Part shown: positions 6,445-12,960 of the stretch, in pieces | How the letters are laid out: each line of letters starts with the position of its first letter | Numbering within the stretch: the first letter of the stretch is position 1 | IMG/VR virus record: IMGVR_UViG_3300032235_000166 | Location: 1 to 30,026 of that record | Direction: 5' to 3' (one strand) | Source: a virus | Length of the DNA: 30,026 bases | Position numbers and translations under genes: made by a program | Notes under the pieces: model-generated | What the model was told of the DNA's origin: nothing | The model's input: the letters and a program-made list of their open reading frames with translations, nothing else | Databases searched by the model: none

Positions 6445-6605
6445 TACTTTCCCCCTCCCGCTATGTGTTGCGCTAATTGTACGTCGCATTTATCCTTAAA
6501 GCAGCTATCGCATAGGCGATAATCTATGCTCTCGCTATGGTATCCCTTACCCTGTCCGCATTTATCACACGGGCGGATATAACTAGGCGTCTTATACTTA
6601 GCCAT
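6444..6605 (-). CDS. 53-aa zinc-finger-like protein
   Basis: From an ATG at 6605 (TAATG overlap with the upstream gene) the frame encodes MAKYKTPSYIRPCDKCGQGK, then YRLCDSCFKDKC, and ends AGGGK. The two CxxC pairs separated by about 16 residues fit a single zinc ribbon or treble-clef finger, with a third Cys pair partner at Cys40. A nucleic-acid or host-protein binding role is likely; I recognise no specific family. Its last codons supply the ribosome site of the next gene. Confidence 0.72.
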   Translation of the reverse strand: MAKYKTPSYIRPCDKCGQGKGYHSESIDYRLCDSCFKDKCDVQLAQHIAGGGK

Positions 6606-6754
6606 TACGCCGCCGCCATTTCGACAGTAAGCCCCGCTAGTGCGTACGCCTTAATAATCGCCCGCGCCCTTGCCAGGGATAGATCGCCCTCGCCTACTAT
6701 CTCGCCCGTTAGCGTATCCATTAGGCGAATATATGTCTTAGCTCTTGTATTCAT
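6605..6754 (-). CDS. Hypothetical 49-aa protein
   Basis: An ATG at 6754, preceded by AAAGAGAGAGCAAG, opens a frame encoding MNTRAKTYIRLMDTLTGEIV followed by helical LARARAIIKAYALAGLTVEM and an Ala tail. It resembles a strand-turn-strand-helix mini-domain. Its TAA overlaps the zinc-finger gene start. No family is recognised; support comes from ribosome site, coupling and balanced composition. Confidence 0.6.
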   Translation of the reverse strand: MNTRAKTYIRLMDTLTGEIVGEGDLSLARARAIIKAYALAGLTVEMAAA

Positions 6755-6833
6755 ATCTTGCTCTCTCTTTATTCTGCCCCTAGTGGCAGACCGTAAGACT
6801 TAGACCGTTAGACCTAAGCCCTACAGTACGTCC
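6755..6833 (-). other. Short gap with inverted and direct repeats
   Basis: The gap downstream of the 46-aa membrane protein contains TTAGACC twice, one base apart, within an inverted repeat CTTAG/CTAAG. GTACG/CGTAC also flank the end of the membrane-protein gene (about 6827-6845). No T-run or clear promoter is seen; a weak attenuator is possible. Confidence 0.3.
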
Positions 6834-6974
6834 CTAGAGCGTACAGTGTGTCATTGATCCAAAACAGTACCCTGTCCCTGTCCACCATAGGTTAGCTGTT
6901 ATCCAATACAGGAGAGCTATCCCCGCAAGGATAGCCACCGCCCGCACAATACGTCCGCGCCGCGTAAGTCTCAT
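6834..6974 (-). CDS. 46-aa membrane protein
   Basis: An ATG at 6974 is preceded by AAGGAGGGCAGAAA, the best ribosome site in the operon. The protein begins MRLTRRGRIVRAVAILAGIA, a basic cytoplasmic start leading into one hydrophobic helix (about 12-30, with WW at its edge), and ends in TGTGYCFGSMTHCTL with two Cys that would lie outside the membrane. The MRLTRRGRIV start is a pattern I associate with small membrane proteins of actinobacterial phages, from memory only. A role in exclusion, lysis timing or envelope remodelling is possible. Confidence 0.72.
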   Translation of the reverse strand: MRLTRRGRIVRAVAILAGIALLYWITANLWWTGTGYCFGSMTHCTL

Positions 6975-6990
6975 TTTCTGCCCTCCTTTC

Positions 6991-7527
6991 TTAATAGTTG
7001 CGGAATACGTGTCCGCCGTCGGTTATGAAAAAATCATAAAATAAATCTCTAGTGTACGCCTCTAGATCAAAATATCGGGCAAGGAAAGAGTTAGAGTCTA
7101 GCTCTCCTGTACCCTCCAACAGCTCTTGAGCGAAAGCCTCCGCGCTGTCGTAGTGTCCCATATAGGCATCCTCATAGTTAGAAAAATCGGGAGATCCTCC
7201 TACGTGTTCGCAATACTCTAAAAAAGCCTCCCGATCATATTCTGGCACACTGTCTATTTTCTCCGCAATATCTTGTGCCTCTTGTGGGTTGCACTCTCCC
7301 GTTAATAGACCGCCAAAATTCTCGTGATCGAATACCCAAAATTCATCGCTATGGCATAAAGCGCAAAAGGTAACGCCGTTTTTTTCATAGCTCTTTAAGT
7401 GTTCGCCGTAAGTAGTTGCCTCTAATCCCTCCAACCATATGCCGTTTAACATCCCGCCGTTATAGCAACCTAAGCAACCAACCCACGCGCGGGGGGTTGC
7501 TGTCTGTGTCTGTGTGTCTGTGTTCAT
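6991..7527 (-). CDS. ardA: ArdA-like antirestriction protein
   Basis: The 178-aa protein follows the ArdA layout: an N-terminal WVGCLGCYNGGMLNGIWLEG (15-34), FWVFDHENFGG (63-73), a central acidic domain with YEDAYMGHYDSAEAFAQELL, and a C-terminal ARYFDLEAYTRDLFYDFF. ArdA proteins are elongated acidic DNA mimics that occupy type I restriction-modification enzymes and block cutting of incoming DNA. Two CxxC pairs (Cys18/21 and Cys55/58) could form a zinc site. The ATG at 7527 follows AAGGAATAAGTA, and a near-consensus promoter lies about 45 bases upstream of it. As first gene of the leftward operon it would be expressed on entry. Confidence 0.85.
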   Translation of the reverse strand: MNTDTQTQTATPRAWVGCLGCYNGGMLNGIWLEGLEATTYGEHLKSYEKNGVTFCALCHSDEFWVFDHENFGGLLTGECNPQEAQDIAEKIDSVPEYDREAFLEYCEHVGGSPDFSNYEDAYMGHYDSAEAFAQELLEGTGELDSNSFLARYFDLEAYTRDLFYDFFITDGGHVFRNY

Positions 7528-7577
7528 TACTTATTCCTTATCGGTAGGTGATAGCTGTTGCGCCATCTCTATGCCCG

Positions 7578-7605
7578 ACTATACCGTATTGGGTAGGCGT
7601 GTCAA
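7578..7605 (-). promoter_or_regulatory. Leftward sigma-70-type promoter
   Basis: On the minus strand a consensus -35 TTGACA (7600-7605) is separated by 16 bases from TATAGT (7578-7583, five of six to TATAAT). Transcription would start near 7571, giving a leader of about 44 bases before ardA. It is the strongest promoter match I found and should drive the early operon with unmodified host polymerase. Confidence 0.75.
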
Positions 7606-7668
7606 TACCATTTTACAATAATCTTTTACCGTGTCGCGGGATAGTTGCTAGGTTATTCGATAGCGGCA

Positions 7669-7826
7669 AGAGCTAAGAGATCGGCAGACTAGAGCCAGGA
7701 GATAGGGCGAGAGCTGCGAGATGTTAGAGCTATCGGGTGAGCAGCTGCGGGGTAGAGCTGCGACGGGTGAGAGCTTGCGGGTTATCGGCTTAGCTATTAG
7801 AGAGTTATTTAATTTAGGGTGAGAGC
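7669..7826 (+). repeat. Degenerate AGAGC / GGGTGAG repeat cluster
   Basis: AGAGC occurs at 7669, 7691, 7710, 7726, 7754, 7770 and 7822, with an AGAGAG variant at 7799; spacings are irregular (16-29 bases, then 52 across the variant). GGGTGAG occurs at 7735, 7765 and 7817, and the 10-mer GGGTGAGAGC is exact at 7765-7774 and 7817-7826. The units also share GCTGCG and TATCGG. The cluster lies behind the leftward promoter in non-coding DNA, the usual place for operators, replication iterons or enhancer-like sites. Confidence 0.55.
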
Positions 7827-7934
7827 GATTAGGTGTGCCGGCGGGGTAGTCAGCCCCACTGTATTTTCTAGCCAAGCCAAGCAGGGCAGGGGGTGGGGGC
7901 AAGCGTGGCAGGGCAGAAAACCGACACGGGGTTG

Positions 7935-7963
7935 TTGATTTTACGCGTGTTCTTTACTATACT
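7935..7963 (+). promoter_or_regulatory. Rightward promoter toward terL
   Basis: TTGATT (7935-7940) and TATACT (7958-7963) are separated by exactly 17 bases. The -10 matches five of six bases and the -35 four of six. Transcription would begin near 7970, giving a leader of almost 400 bases before terL with several hairpins and a terminator. The weak -35 leaves room for an activator or alternative sigma factor. Confidence 0.55.
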
Positions 7964-8011
7964 CCCCAAATAAATATATTTCCTAAAGTGAAATGGTGAT
8001 CTGGTAAAACC

Positions 8012-8252
8012 GCAGGTCAGCTATTAAAAACCTGTGATGTGTACCACAAATATAAAATATTTTTTACCAACGCGGGAAATGAGTTAAATTTCCTGCCTTC
8101 TATATAGTAGGGGCTGTAAGCAGGGGAAGCCCCGAATGGTGCGCTACGCTACCGCTCCGCGAGTCCCCTAAGGACGAGCGCTGACTTACCCCTCACTTCG
8201 CTGTGGCTCGTTCGGGCGCTAAGCCCGACCAGTACCTGCAGTCGCAGGTTTT
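8012..8252 (+). ncRNA. Hairpin-rich structured leader upstream of terL
   Basis: Stems in order: CAGGT/ACCTG (8013-8017 with 8030-8034), GGAAAT/ATTTCC (8075-8080 with 8088-8093), GGGGCT/AGCCCC (8110-8115 with 8128-8133), GTCC/GGAC (8163-8166 with 8172-8175), TCGGGC/GCCCGA (8212-8217 with 8223-8228) and ACCTGC/GCAGGT (8234-8239 with 8244-8249). CTTACCCCT (8185-8193) can instead pair with AGGGG plus TAAG (8109-8113, 8117-8120) across a 3-base bulge, which excludes the GGGGCT hairpin. The competing pairings and the terminal hairpin suggest an attenuating or antiterminating leader, or a separate small RNA. No known family is recognised. Confidence 0.45.
8234..8252 (+). terminator. Intrinsic-type terminator upstream of terL
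   Basis: ACCTGC and GCAGGT form a perfect 6-bp stem with a 4-base loop AGTC, and the transcript continues into TTTTAG. The T-run is short, so termination may be partial. It follows the TCGGGC/GCCCGA hairpin by 5 bases and would end transcripts from the rightward promoter before the terminase gene unless read through. Confidence 0.5.
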
Positions 8253-8363
8253 AGTTGGGATAGTTCTATCAAATTCCTAGACCGGTATTTTATTAAAAAC
8301 ATCCTCAAGCCGGTATAAACGAAGAAGGCATTCCGCGCCACTCGGCGCTTTGAGGAGATATAC

Positions 8364-10226
8364 GTGGCAGAGAATTCCGCCGACATAGCCAAGAGAATTA
8401 TCCTTGGCTGTGTAGCAGAGGGTATGACCATAGAGCAAGCCTGCGCTTCAGCCGGTAAGTCTATGAAGACGTATGAGTACTACCGTCGTACCGACAAAGT
8501 ATTTACAGATAAAATTGATCGTACCCGTCTCGGTCTAAAGGACAAGTCCTTTGCCTCAGGCGATGTCCACGATATCAGCTTTGAAGAATTCCGTGAGCGC
8601 TTTCTGCACTCCAAGACTTTCGCCCATCAGAAGAACATCGTAGATGTCATCGAGGGCAGGACGCCCCACTGGTTACACCCCGCTATGAAGTATGAGCCAG
8701 GTGTTGCCAATAACCGCATCCTTATTAACATCCCGCCAAACCACGCCAAGTCTATGACGATAACCGTGGACTATGTAACGTGGATGGTAGCACAGAACCC
8801 GAACTTTAGAGTCTTGATTGTTTCCCAGACTCAGCGACTAGCGGCAGACTTTCTCTACGCTATTAAGCAAAGACTGACCCACCCAATGTATGAGCAACTC
8901 CAGCAGGCTTACGCCGCTGGTGTCGGCTTTAACTCTAAGTCTGCATCGTGGCAGGCTACCCGTATCACCTTCGGAGATGAACTCCGCGAGTCAGGTGAAA
9001 AGGATCCAAACATTGAAGCCGTCGGTATCGGCGGTCAGATTTACGGCAAGCGTGCCGATATGATTATTGTAGATGACGCAGTTACTTTAAGTAACGCCAA
9101 TGACTTTGAGCGTCAGATTAAGTGGCTAACGCAGGACGTCCGGTCCCGTCTTAACCCAACGGGTAAGTTAATTATTATCGGTACACGTGTAGCCTCAGTA
9201 GATTTATACAAAGAACTACGCAACGAAGATAGATACCCAGGCGGTCTAGTACCGTGGACCTATCTAGCAATGCCAGCGCTTTTAACGGCTGATGAGAACC
9301 CCGACAAGTGGGAGACTTTGTGGCCTGCATCAGATGCACCTTTTGACGGTCAGGCTGAATCCGATAAGGATGAGGTTACTGGACTATACCCACGCTGGTC
9401 AGGCCGCAACTTATTTAATGAACGACAATCAATGGATGCCTCAACGTGGGCATTGATCTACCAACAACAGGACATATCAGATGACTCTGCTTTTGACCCT
9501 GTATGTGTTCGTGGTTCGATTGATGGAATGCGTAAGTCGGGTCCGTTAACCGCCGGCCATCCTGGACATCCGCGAGACCTAAACGGCTTTAGTATTATCT
9601 GTGGGCTAGACCCTGCAATGATTGGTGATACTGCAGCTATCTGCTACGCCATTGACCGCAGTACGAATAAGAGATACATCGTAGATGCTATCAAGATTAC
9701 TCGTCCATCGCCTGCAGCTATCCGTAACTTAATATTTGACTGGACCTCTATCTACTCACCGAGTGAGTGGATTGTAGAGAAGAACGCTTTCCAGTCCTTC
9801 CTTACGCAAGATGAAGGTATCCGTCAGCACCTAGCAACACGTGGCGTTCAATTTAAGGAACACCATACCGGTCAGAACAAATGGGATGCTGGATTCGGTG
9901 TTGCATCTATGGCAAGCCTATTCGGTACCAAGCAACACGATGGCAAGCACCATCGAGATAATCTTATTCACTTACCTTCAGATCAGACTGAGAATGTCAA
10001 GGCTCTGATAGAGCAGTTGATTACCTGGTCACCAACTACTAAGGGTAAGACTGACTTAGTAATGGCGCTTTGGTTCTGTGAGATCCGCGCCCGTGAGATG
10101 CTCAACTACGGCAAGTACTCAAAGCATCACCTAGCAAACCCATTCCTCTCTCGTCACGAGATAGGCAAGCGAACAGTTGTCAACCTAGATGAACTATTCG
10201 CAGAGCAAAACAAAACGTTCATCTAA
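8364..10226 (+). CDS. terL: Terminase large subunit
   Basis: The 620-aa packaging motor has a P-loop variant INIPPNHAKS (121-130), Walker B MIIVDD (233-238) and a C-terminal nuclease with GLDPAMIGD (414-422) and VEKNAF (471-476) as metal-site segments. It cuts concatemeric DNA and pumps it into the prohead through the portal. The first 60 residues (MTIEQACASAGKSMKTYEYY) look like a small helix-turn-helix, as in small terminase subunits, and no separate small-subunit gene precedes it; this may be a fused DNA-recognition domain. The GTG start follows GAGGAGATATAC. The structured control region lies directly upstream. Confidence 0.93.
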   Translation: MAENSADIAKRIILGCVAEGMTIEQACASAGKSMKTYEYYRRTDKVFTDKIDRTRLGLKDKSFASGDVHDISFEEFRERFLHSKTFAHQKNIVDVIEGRTPHWLHPAMKYEPGVANNRILINIPPNHAKSMTITVDYVTWMVAQNPNFRVLIVSQTQRLAADFLYAIKQRLTHPMYEQLQQAYAAGVGFNSKSASWQATRITFGDELRESGEKDPNIEAVGIGGQIYGKRADMIIVDDAVTLSNANDFERQIKWLTQDVRSRLNPTGKLIIIGTRVASVDLYKELRNEDRYPGGLVPWTYLAMPALLTADENPDKWETLWPASDAPFDGQAESDKDEVTGLYPRWSGRNLFNERQSMDASTWALIYQQQDISDDSAFDPVCVRGSIDGMRKSGPLTAGHPGHPRDLNGFSIICGLDPAMIGDTAAICYAIDRSTNKRYIVDAIKITRPSPAAIRNLIFDWTSIYSPSEWIVEKNAFQSFLTQDEGIRQHLATRGVQFKEHHTGQNKWDAGFGVASMASLFGTKQHDGKHHRDNLIHLPSDQTENVKALIEQLITWSPTTKGKTDLVMALWFCEIRAREMLNYGKYSKHHLANPFLSRHEIGKRTVVNLDELFAEQNKTFI

Positions 10227-10238
10227 TAGGAGATATCA

Positions 10239-10556
10239 ATGGTTGCACCAATAGTAGGATTAGCAGTAGGAGCAGCAGCACGTGCTGTTGCAAAGAAAGT
10301 TGCACAAGATGCATCAAAGAAAACAGTTAAAAAAGTAGTAAAGAAAGCAACTTCTAAAATGACTGCTAAAGAACGCGGTTTTGCAAAAGATAAAGCATCG
10401 CGCAAGGAAATGAAACAACAAGATACTGTTTATAACAAAGCCGGTAAAGCTGATCTTAAAAAGGGTTCTAGGTCTGGTGCAGCAATTGCTAATACTCCTA
10501 AATCTCAAAGTCCATCAAAGCCTAAAGTTCCAGTAAAGAAAGTTGGTAATAAGTAA
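10239..10556 (+). CDS. Lysine-rich small protein
   Basis: The 105-aa protein opens with a hydrophobic, Ala/Gly-rich stretch (MVAPIVGLAVGAAARAVAKK) and is otherwise strongly basic (KKTVKKVVKKATSKMTAKER; PSKPKVPVKKVGNK). It is low-complexity and likely largely disordered. Charge suggests DNA binding, perhaps inside the capsid; the N-terminal helix may associate with membrane or portal. AGGAGATATCA gives a good ribosome site. Its TAA overlaps the next ATG. No family is recognised. Confidence 0.7.
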   Translation: MVAPIVGLAVGAAARAVAKKVAQDASKKTVKKVVKKATSKMTAKERGFAKDKASRKEMKQQDTVYNKAGKADLKKGSRSGAAIANTPKSQSPSKPKVPVKKVGNK

Positions 10557-10633
10557 TGGCTAAGACAATGATTAAGAAGTCAGATATGAAGTGCAAGAAG
10601 TGTGGCAAGTCAAAGAAAGCGTGTAAGTGCTAA
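10556..10633 (+). CDS. 25-aa basic CxxC micro-protein
   Basis: The ATG overlaps the upstream TAA (TAATG) and its own TAA overlaps the next ATG in the same way. The peptide begins MAKTMIKKSDMKCKKCGKSK and ends KACKC: four Cys in CxxC and CxC spacing among lysines, enough for one zinc knuckle. Double coupling is the main evidence for translation. A nucleic-acid-binding role is plausible. Confidence 0.6.
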   Translation: MAKTMIKKSDMKCKKCGKSKKACKC

Positions 10634-10800
10634 TGGCTGCTAAACCAAAGCCAACTCCAAAGGCTAAGCCACTTACAGGTGAGAAGGCTGCTGAAGCATT
10701 GAAAAAGCGCACATCACCTAAAGGTGTAAAAGAATTTGAAAAGCGTGCAAGCAAAGCTCTCGACAAGAAGTACCCAGGATTATACAAAAAGACTAAGTAA
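10633..10800 (+). CDS. 55-aa lysine-rich protein
   Basis: Starting in a TAATG overlap, the product reads MAAKPKPTPKAKPLTGEKAA, then EALKKRTSPKGVKEFEKRAS and ends KKYPGLYKKTK. A Pro/Lys tail precedes one amphipathic helix, a histone-tail-like layout also seen in other small basic genes near the capsid. It lies 9 bases before the portal start. Function is unknown; an internal DNA-associated protein is one option. Confidence 0.65.
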   Translation: MAAKPKPTPKAKPLTGEKAAEALKKRTSPKGVKEFEKRASKALDKKYPGLYKKTK

Positions 10801-10809
10801 GGACCCCAC

Positions 10810-12564
10810 TTGTTATCAGTCAAAGAAGTTGACGCGAAACTATCGCGGCTACGTACTCGCTCATCAGCGCGAGACCAGCGTATGCGCGATGTTCTCTCCG
10901 TGCGTCAAGGTGATATCTCAAAGGTATTTCCTTCAATGTTTTCAGAGGACTACCCAAAACCTCTCGTAGCTAACTTCATTGACGTTGCAGCACGTGACCT
11001 TGCAGAAGCAATGGCACCGCTACCTTCCTTTAACTGCTCAGCTACCAATATGGTCTCTGACGCACAACGTAAGGCAGCAGATACCCGTACTCGTATTGCC
11101 AACTACTACGTCGGTTCATCTGACCTACAACTTCAGATGTATACCGGTGCTGATTGGTATAATACATACGGTTTGCTTCCAGCAATTATTGAGATGGATT
11201 ACGAGACAAACAACCCTCGTATCCGTCTGCTTAATCCTTTTGGTGTATATCCTGAAGTAGACCGCTTTGGTCGCTGTATCTCTATGACTCAGGTAGTCGT
11301 AACAGATGCTGAGACATTAGCGTCACAGTACCCAGAGTTCTACGATCAGATTATTAACAAGCGTGCTTACCAGACATCATCTCCATATATCTCAATGGTG
11401 CGCTACCACGATAAAGACCAAGACCTTATCTACCTACCAGAGCGTGAGAATCTCGTTATCTCTCGCGTAAAGAACCAGATTGGTAAGTGTCTAGCACGTG
11501 TAGTTACTCGTTCATCATTAGATGGCGAAGCACGTGGTCAGTTCGATGATGTACTAGCAGTACAACTTGCTCGTGCTCGCTTTGCAGTATTGCAGATTCA
11601 AGCCGCTGAGAAGTCTATCCAAGCACCTATTGCTATTCCACAAGATGTGCAAGAACTTGCTTTGGGACCTGACGCAATTATGCGTTCATCTCAACCACAA
11701 AACATTCGTCGTGTTCCACTAGAACTACCACCTGGAGTCTTTACAGAGTCAGGTGTACTAGAGCGTGAACTACGCTTAGGTGCTCGTTATCCTGAGTCTC
11801 GTTCAGGAGATATCAGCGCGTCTGTTGTTACAGGTCGTGGAGTCCAAGCGCTACAGGCTGGTTTTGATACACAGATTAAATCAGCTCAAGCACAATTTGC
11901 ACGTCTATTTATGGAACTTGTATCTCTCTGCTTTGAAATTGACGAAGTTATCTTCGGTTCAATGACTAAGTCAATCAAGGGAACAGATGACGGTACTCCA
12001 TACAATATGAAGTACGTACCATCTCGTGACATCAAGGGCGAGTACGGAGTAGACGTCCGTTACGGAATTATGTCCGGTATGGATCCTAACCGTGCAATCA
12101 TCGCATTACTACAGATGCGTTCAGATAAACTTGTTTCACGCGACTATGTACGCCGTGAGATTCCAATGGACCTCAATGTAACTCAAGAGGAGCAACGTGT
12201 TGATATTGAAGAAATGCGTGACTCTCTTCGTGTGGCCGTTGCTCAGTATGCTCAAGCTATTCCTGCTATGGCGGCGCAGGGGCAAAACCCTGAAGAGATT
12301 GTCAAGCGTATCGCTGGTGTTATCCAAGGTCGCCAAAAGGGACTCTCACTAGAGTCAACTGTAGAAAAAGTATTTATGCCCCAAGAAGTTCCACCAGTTG
12401 CGCCACCTATGGCGCCAGGTATGGAACAACAGATTCCAGCAGCAGGTGCGGCCACCGCTCCTGCCTCGCAGCAACCTCCACAAGAACAAGCTGGTCAGGC
12501 CCCTGCTGCTGGTCAACGTCCCGATATAGCGCAACTACTAGCCTCTATTGGTGGGGCAGCATAA
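10810..12564 (+). CDS. Portal protein
   Basis: The 584-aa product sits directly downstream of terL and has the size and composition of a portal. An N-terminal helical region (DAKLSRLRTRSSARDQRMRD) leads to a mixed core with NPFGVYPEVDRFGR, a long helix-rich region (VQALQAGFDTQIKSAQAQFA) and a Gln/Ala/Pro-rich tail. Portals form the dodecameric DNA gate where the motor docks. The TTG start follows AAGTAAGGACCCCAC; the protein reads through without an earlier ATG, and the first internal Met (MRDVL) would remove conserved-looking sequence. No protease or Mu gpF-like domain is fused. Confidence 0.87.
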   Translation: MLSVKEVDAKLSRLRTRSSARDQRMRDVLSVRQGDISKVFPSMFSEDYPKPLVANFIDVAARDLAEAMAPLPSFNCSATNMVSDAQRKAADTRTRIANYYVGSSDLQLQMYTGADWYNTYGLLPAIIEMDYETNNPRIRLLNPFGVYPEVDRFGRCISMTQVVVTDAETLASQYPEFYDQIINKRAYQTSSPYISMVRYHDKDQDLIYLPERENLVISRVKNQIGKCLARVVTRSSLDGEARGQFDDVLAVQLARARFAVLQIQAAEKSIQAPIAIPQDVQELALGPDAIMRSSQPQNIRRVPLELPPGVFTESGVLERELRLGARYPESRSGDISASVVTGRGVQALQAGFDTQIKSAQAQFARLFMELVSLCFEIDEVIFGSMTKSIKGTDDGTPYNMKYVPSRDIKGEYGVDVRYGIMSGMDPNRAIIALLQMRSDKLVSRDYVRREIPMDLNVTQEEQRVDIEEMRDSLRVAVAQYAQAIPAMAAQGQNPEEIVKRIAGVIQGRQKGLSLESTVEKVFMPQEVPPVAPPMAPGMEQQIPAAGAATAPASQQPPQEQAGQAPAAGQRPDIAQLLASIGGAA

Positions 12565-12581
12565 GTGAAGGAGGTGCAAAT

Positions 12582-12713
12582 ATGAAAAAAGGTACATTTG
12601 AAAAGTCTGTACAAGTAAAGCCAGTAGAAGGCAAGAAAGATACAGCGAAGCCAGCAGGCGGCAAGGTATTCTTCGGAATGGTCGTTCCTGGACGCAAAGG
12701 CAAGAAGGCTTAA
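12582..12713 (+). CDS. 43-aa basic protein
   Basis: An ATG preceded by GAAGGAGGTGCAAAT, a near-perfect ribosome site, opens a frame encoding MKKGTFEKSVQVKPVEGKKD followed by GGKVFFGMVVPGRKGKKA. It is short, basic and Gly-rich with one hydrophobic strand. It lies between portal and further head genes; a minor structural or DNA-associated role is possible. No family is recognised. Confidence 0.65.
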   Translation: MKKGTFEKSVQVKPVEGKKDTAKPAGGKVFFGMVVPGRKGKKA

Positions 12714-12741
12714 ATTATTTACCTGAAAGGTGTACTGGACG

Positions 12742-12960
12742 ATGAGTAGTAAAGATAAACTTCCGCGTCCAGTACGCCCGACAGATTTCTTAGTAATACT
12801 TGCAGGTTTTATGTACAACCTAACTCAGACAGTTGAAGCGTTTGCTTCTGAGTTATATGAATTATCTATCTATCACGCTAATCAAAAGTCAGCCACAATC
12901 AAAGTGTGGGAAGAATTTTCACAAGATTTAGAAACAATACAGGAGGAAACAGATGGCTAG
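12742..12960 (+). CDS. Hypothetical 72-aa helical protein
   Basis: The ATG at 12742 lies about 11 bases after GAAAGG; a GTG at 12730 is in frame but has no ribosome site. The product is helical: PTDFLVILAGFMYNLTQTVE, then FASELYELSIYHANQKSATI and an acidic end. The hydrophobic first helix could be buried in an oligomer rather than in membrane. It overlaps the next gene by 8 bases. No family is recognised. Confidence 0.68.
   Translation: MSSKDKLPRPVRPTDFLVILAGFMYNLTQTVEAFASELYELSIYHANQKSATIKVWEEFSQDLETIQEETDG

Larger units (their letters stand above)
7528..8363. other. 836-base intergenic control region
   Basis: This is the only gap longer than 300 bases. From left to right it holds the leftward promoter (7578-7605), degenerate AGAGC/GGGTGAG repeats (7669-7826), a G-rich stretch (about 7883-7902), a rightward promoter (7935-7963), AT-rich DNA, a hairpin-rich leader (8012-8252) and the terL ribosome site (GAGGAG, 8352-8357). 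TATTAAAAAC occurs twice exactly (8022-8031 and 8291-8300). GATAG/CTATC forms a tight inverted repeat at 8259-8270. No convincing protein gene or tRNA is seen. By position it could also contain the packaging site. Confidence 0.65.

Noticed and set aside
6537-6803. Plus-strand ORF across the small leftward genes
   Set aside because: Antisense to two coupled leftward genes with good starts; no ribosome site.
7648-7902. 84-codon minus-strand ORF inside the control region
   Set aside because: Pro/Ser/Arg low-complexity product, no ribosome site, and its sequence is set by the AGAGC repeats.
8109-8250. tRNA or tmRNA in the hairpin-rich leader
   Set aside because: No T-loop consensus, acceptor stem or CCA-type end could be assembled.
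8219-8431. Minus-strand 70-codon ORF at the terL start
   Set aside because: Covers the terminator and the terL ribosome site antisense; composition is not protein-like.
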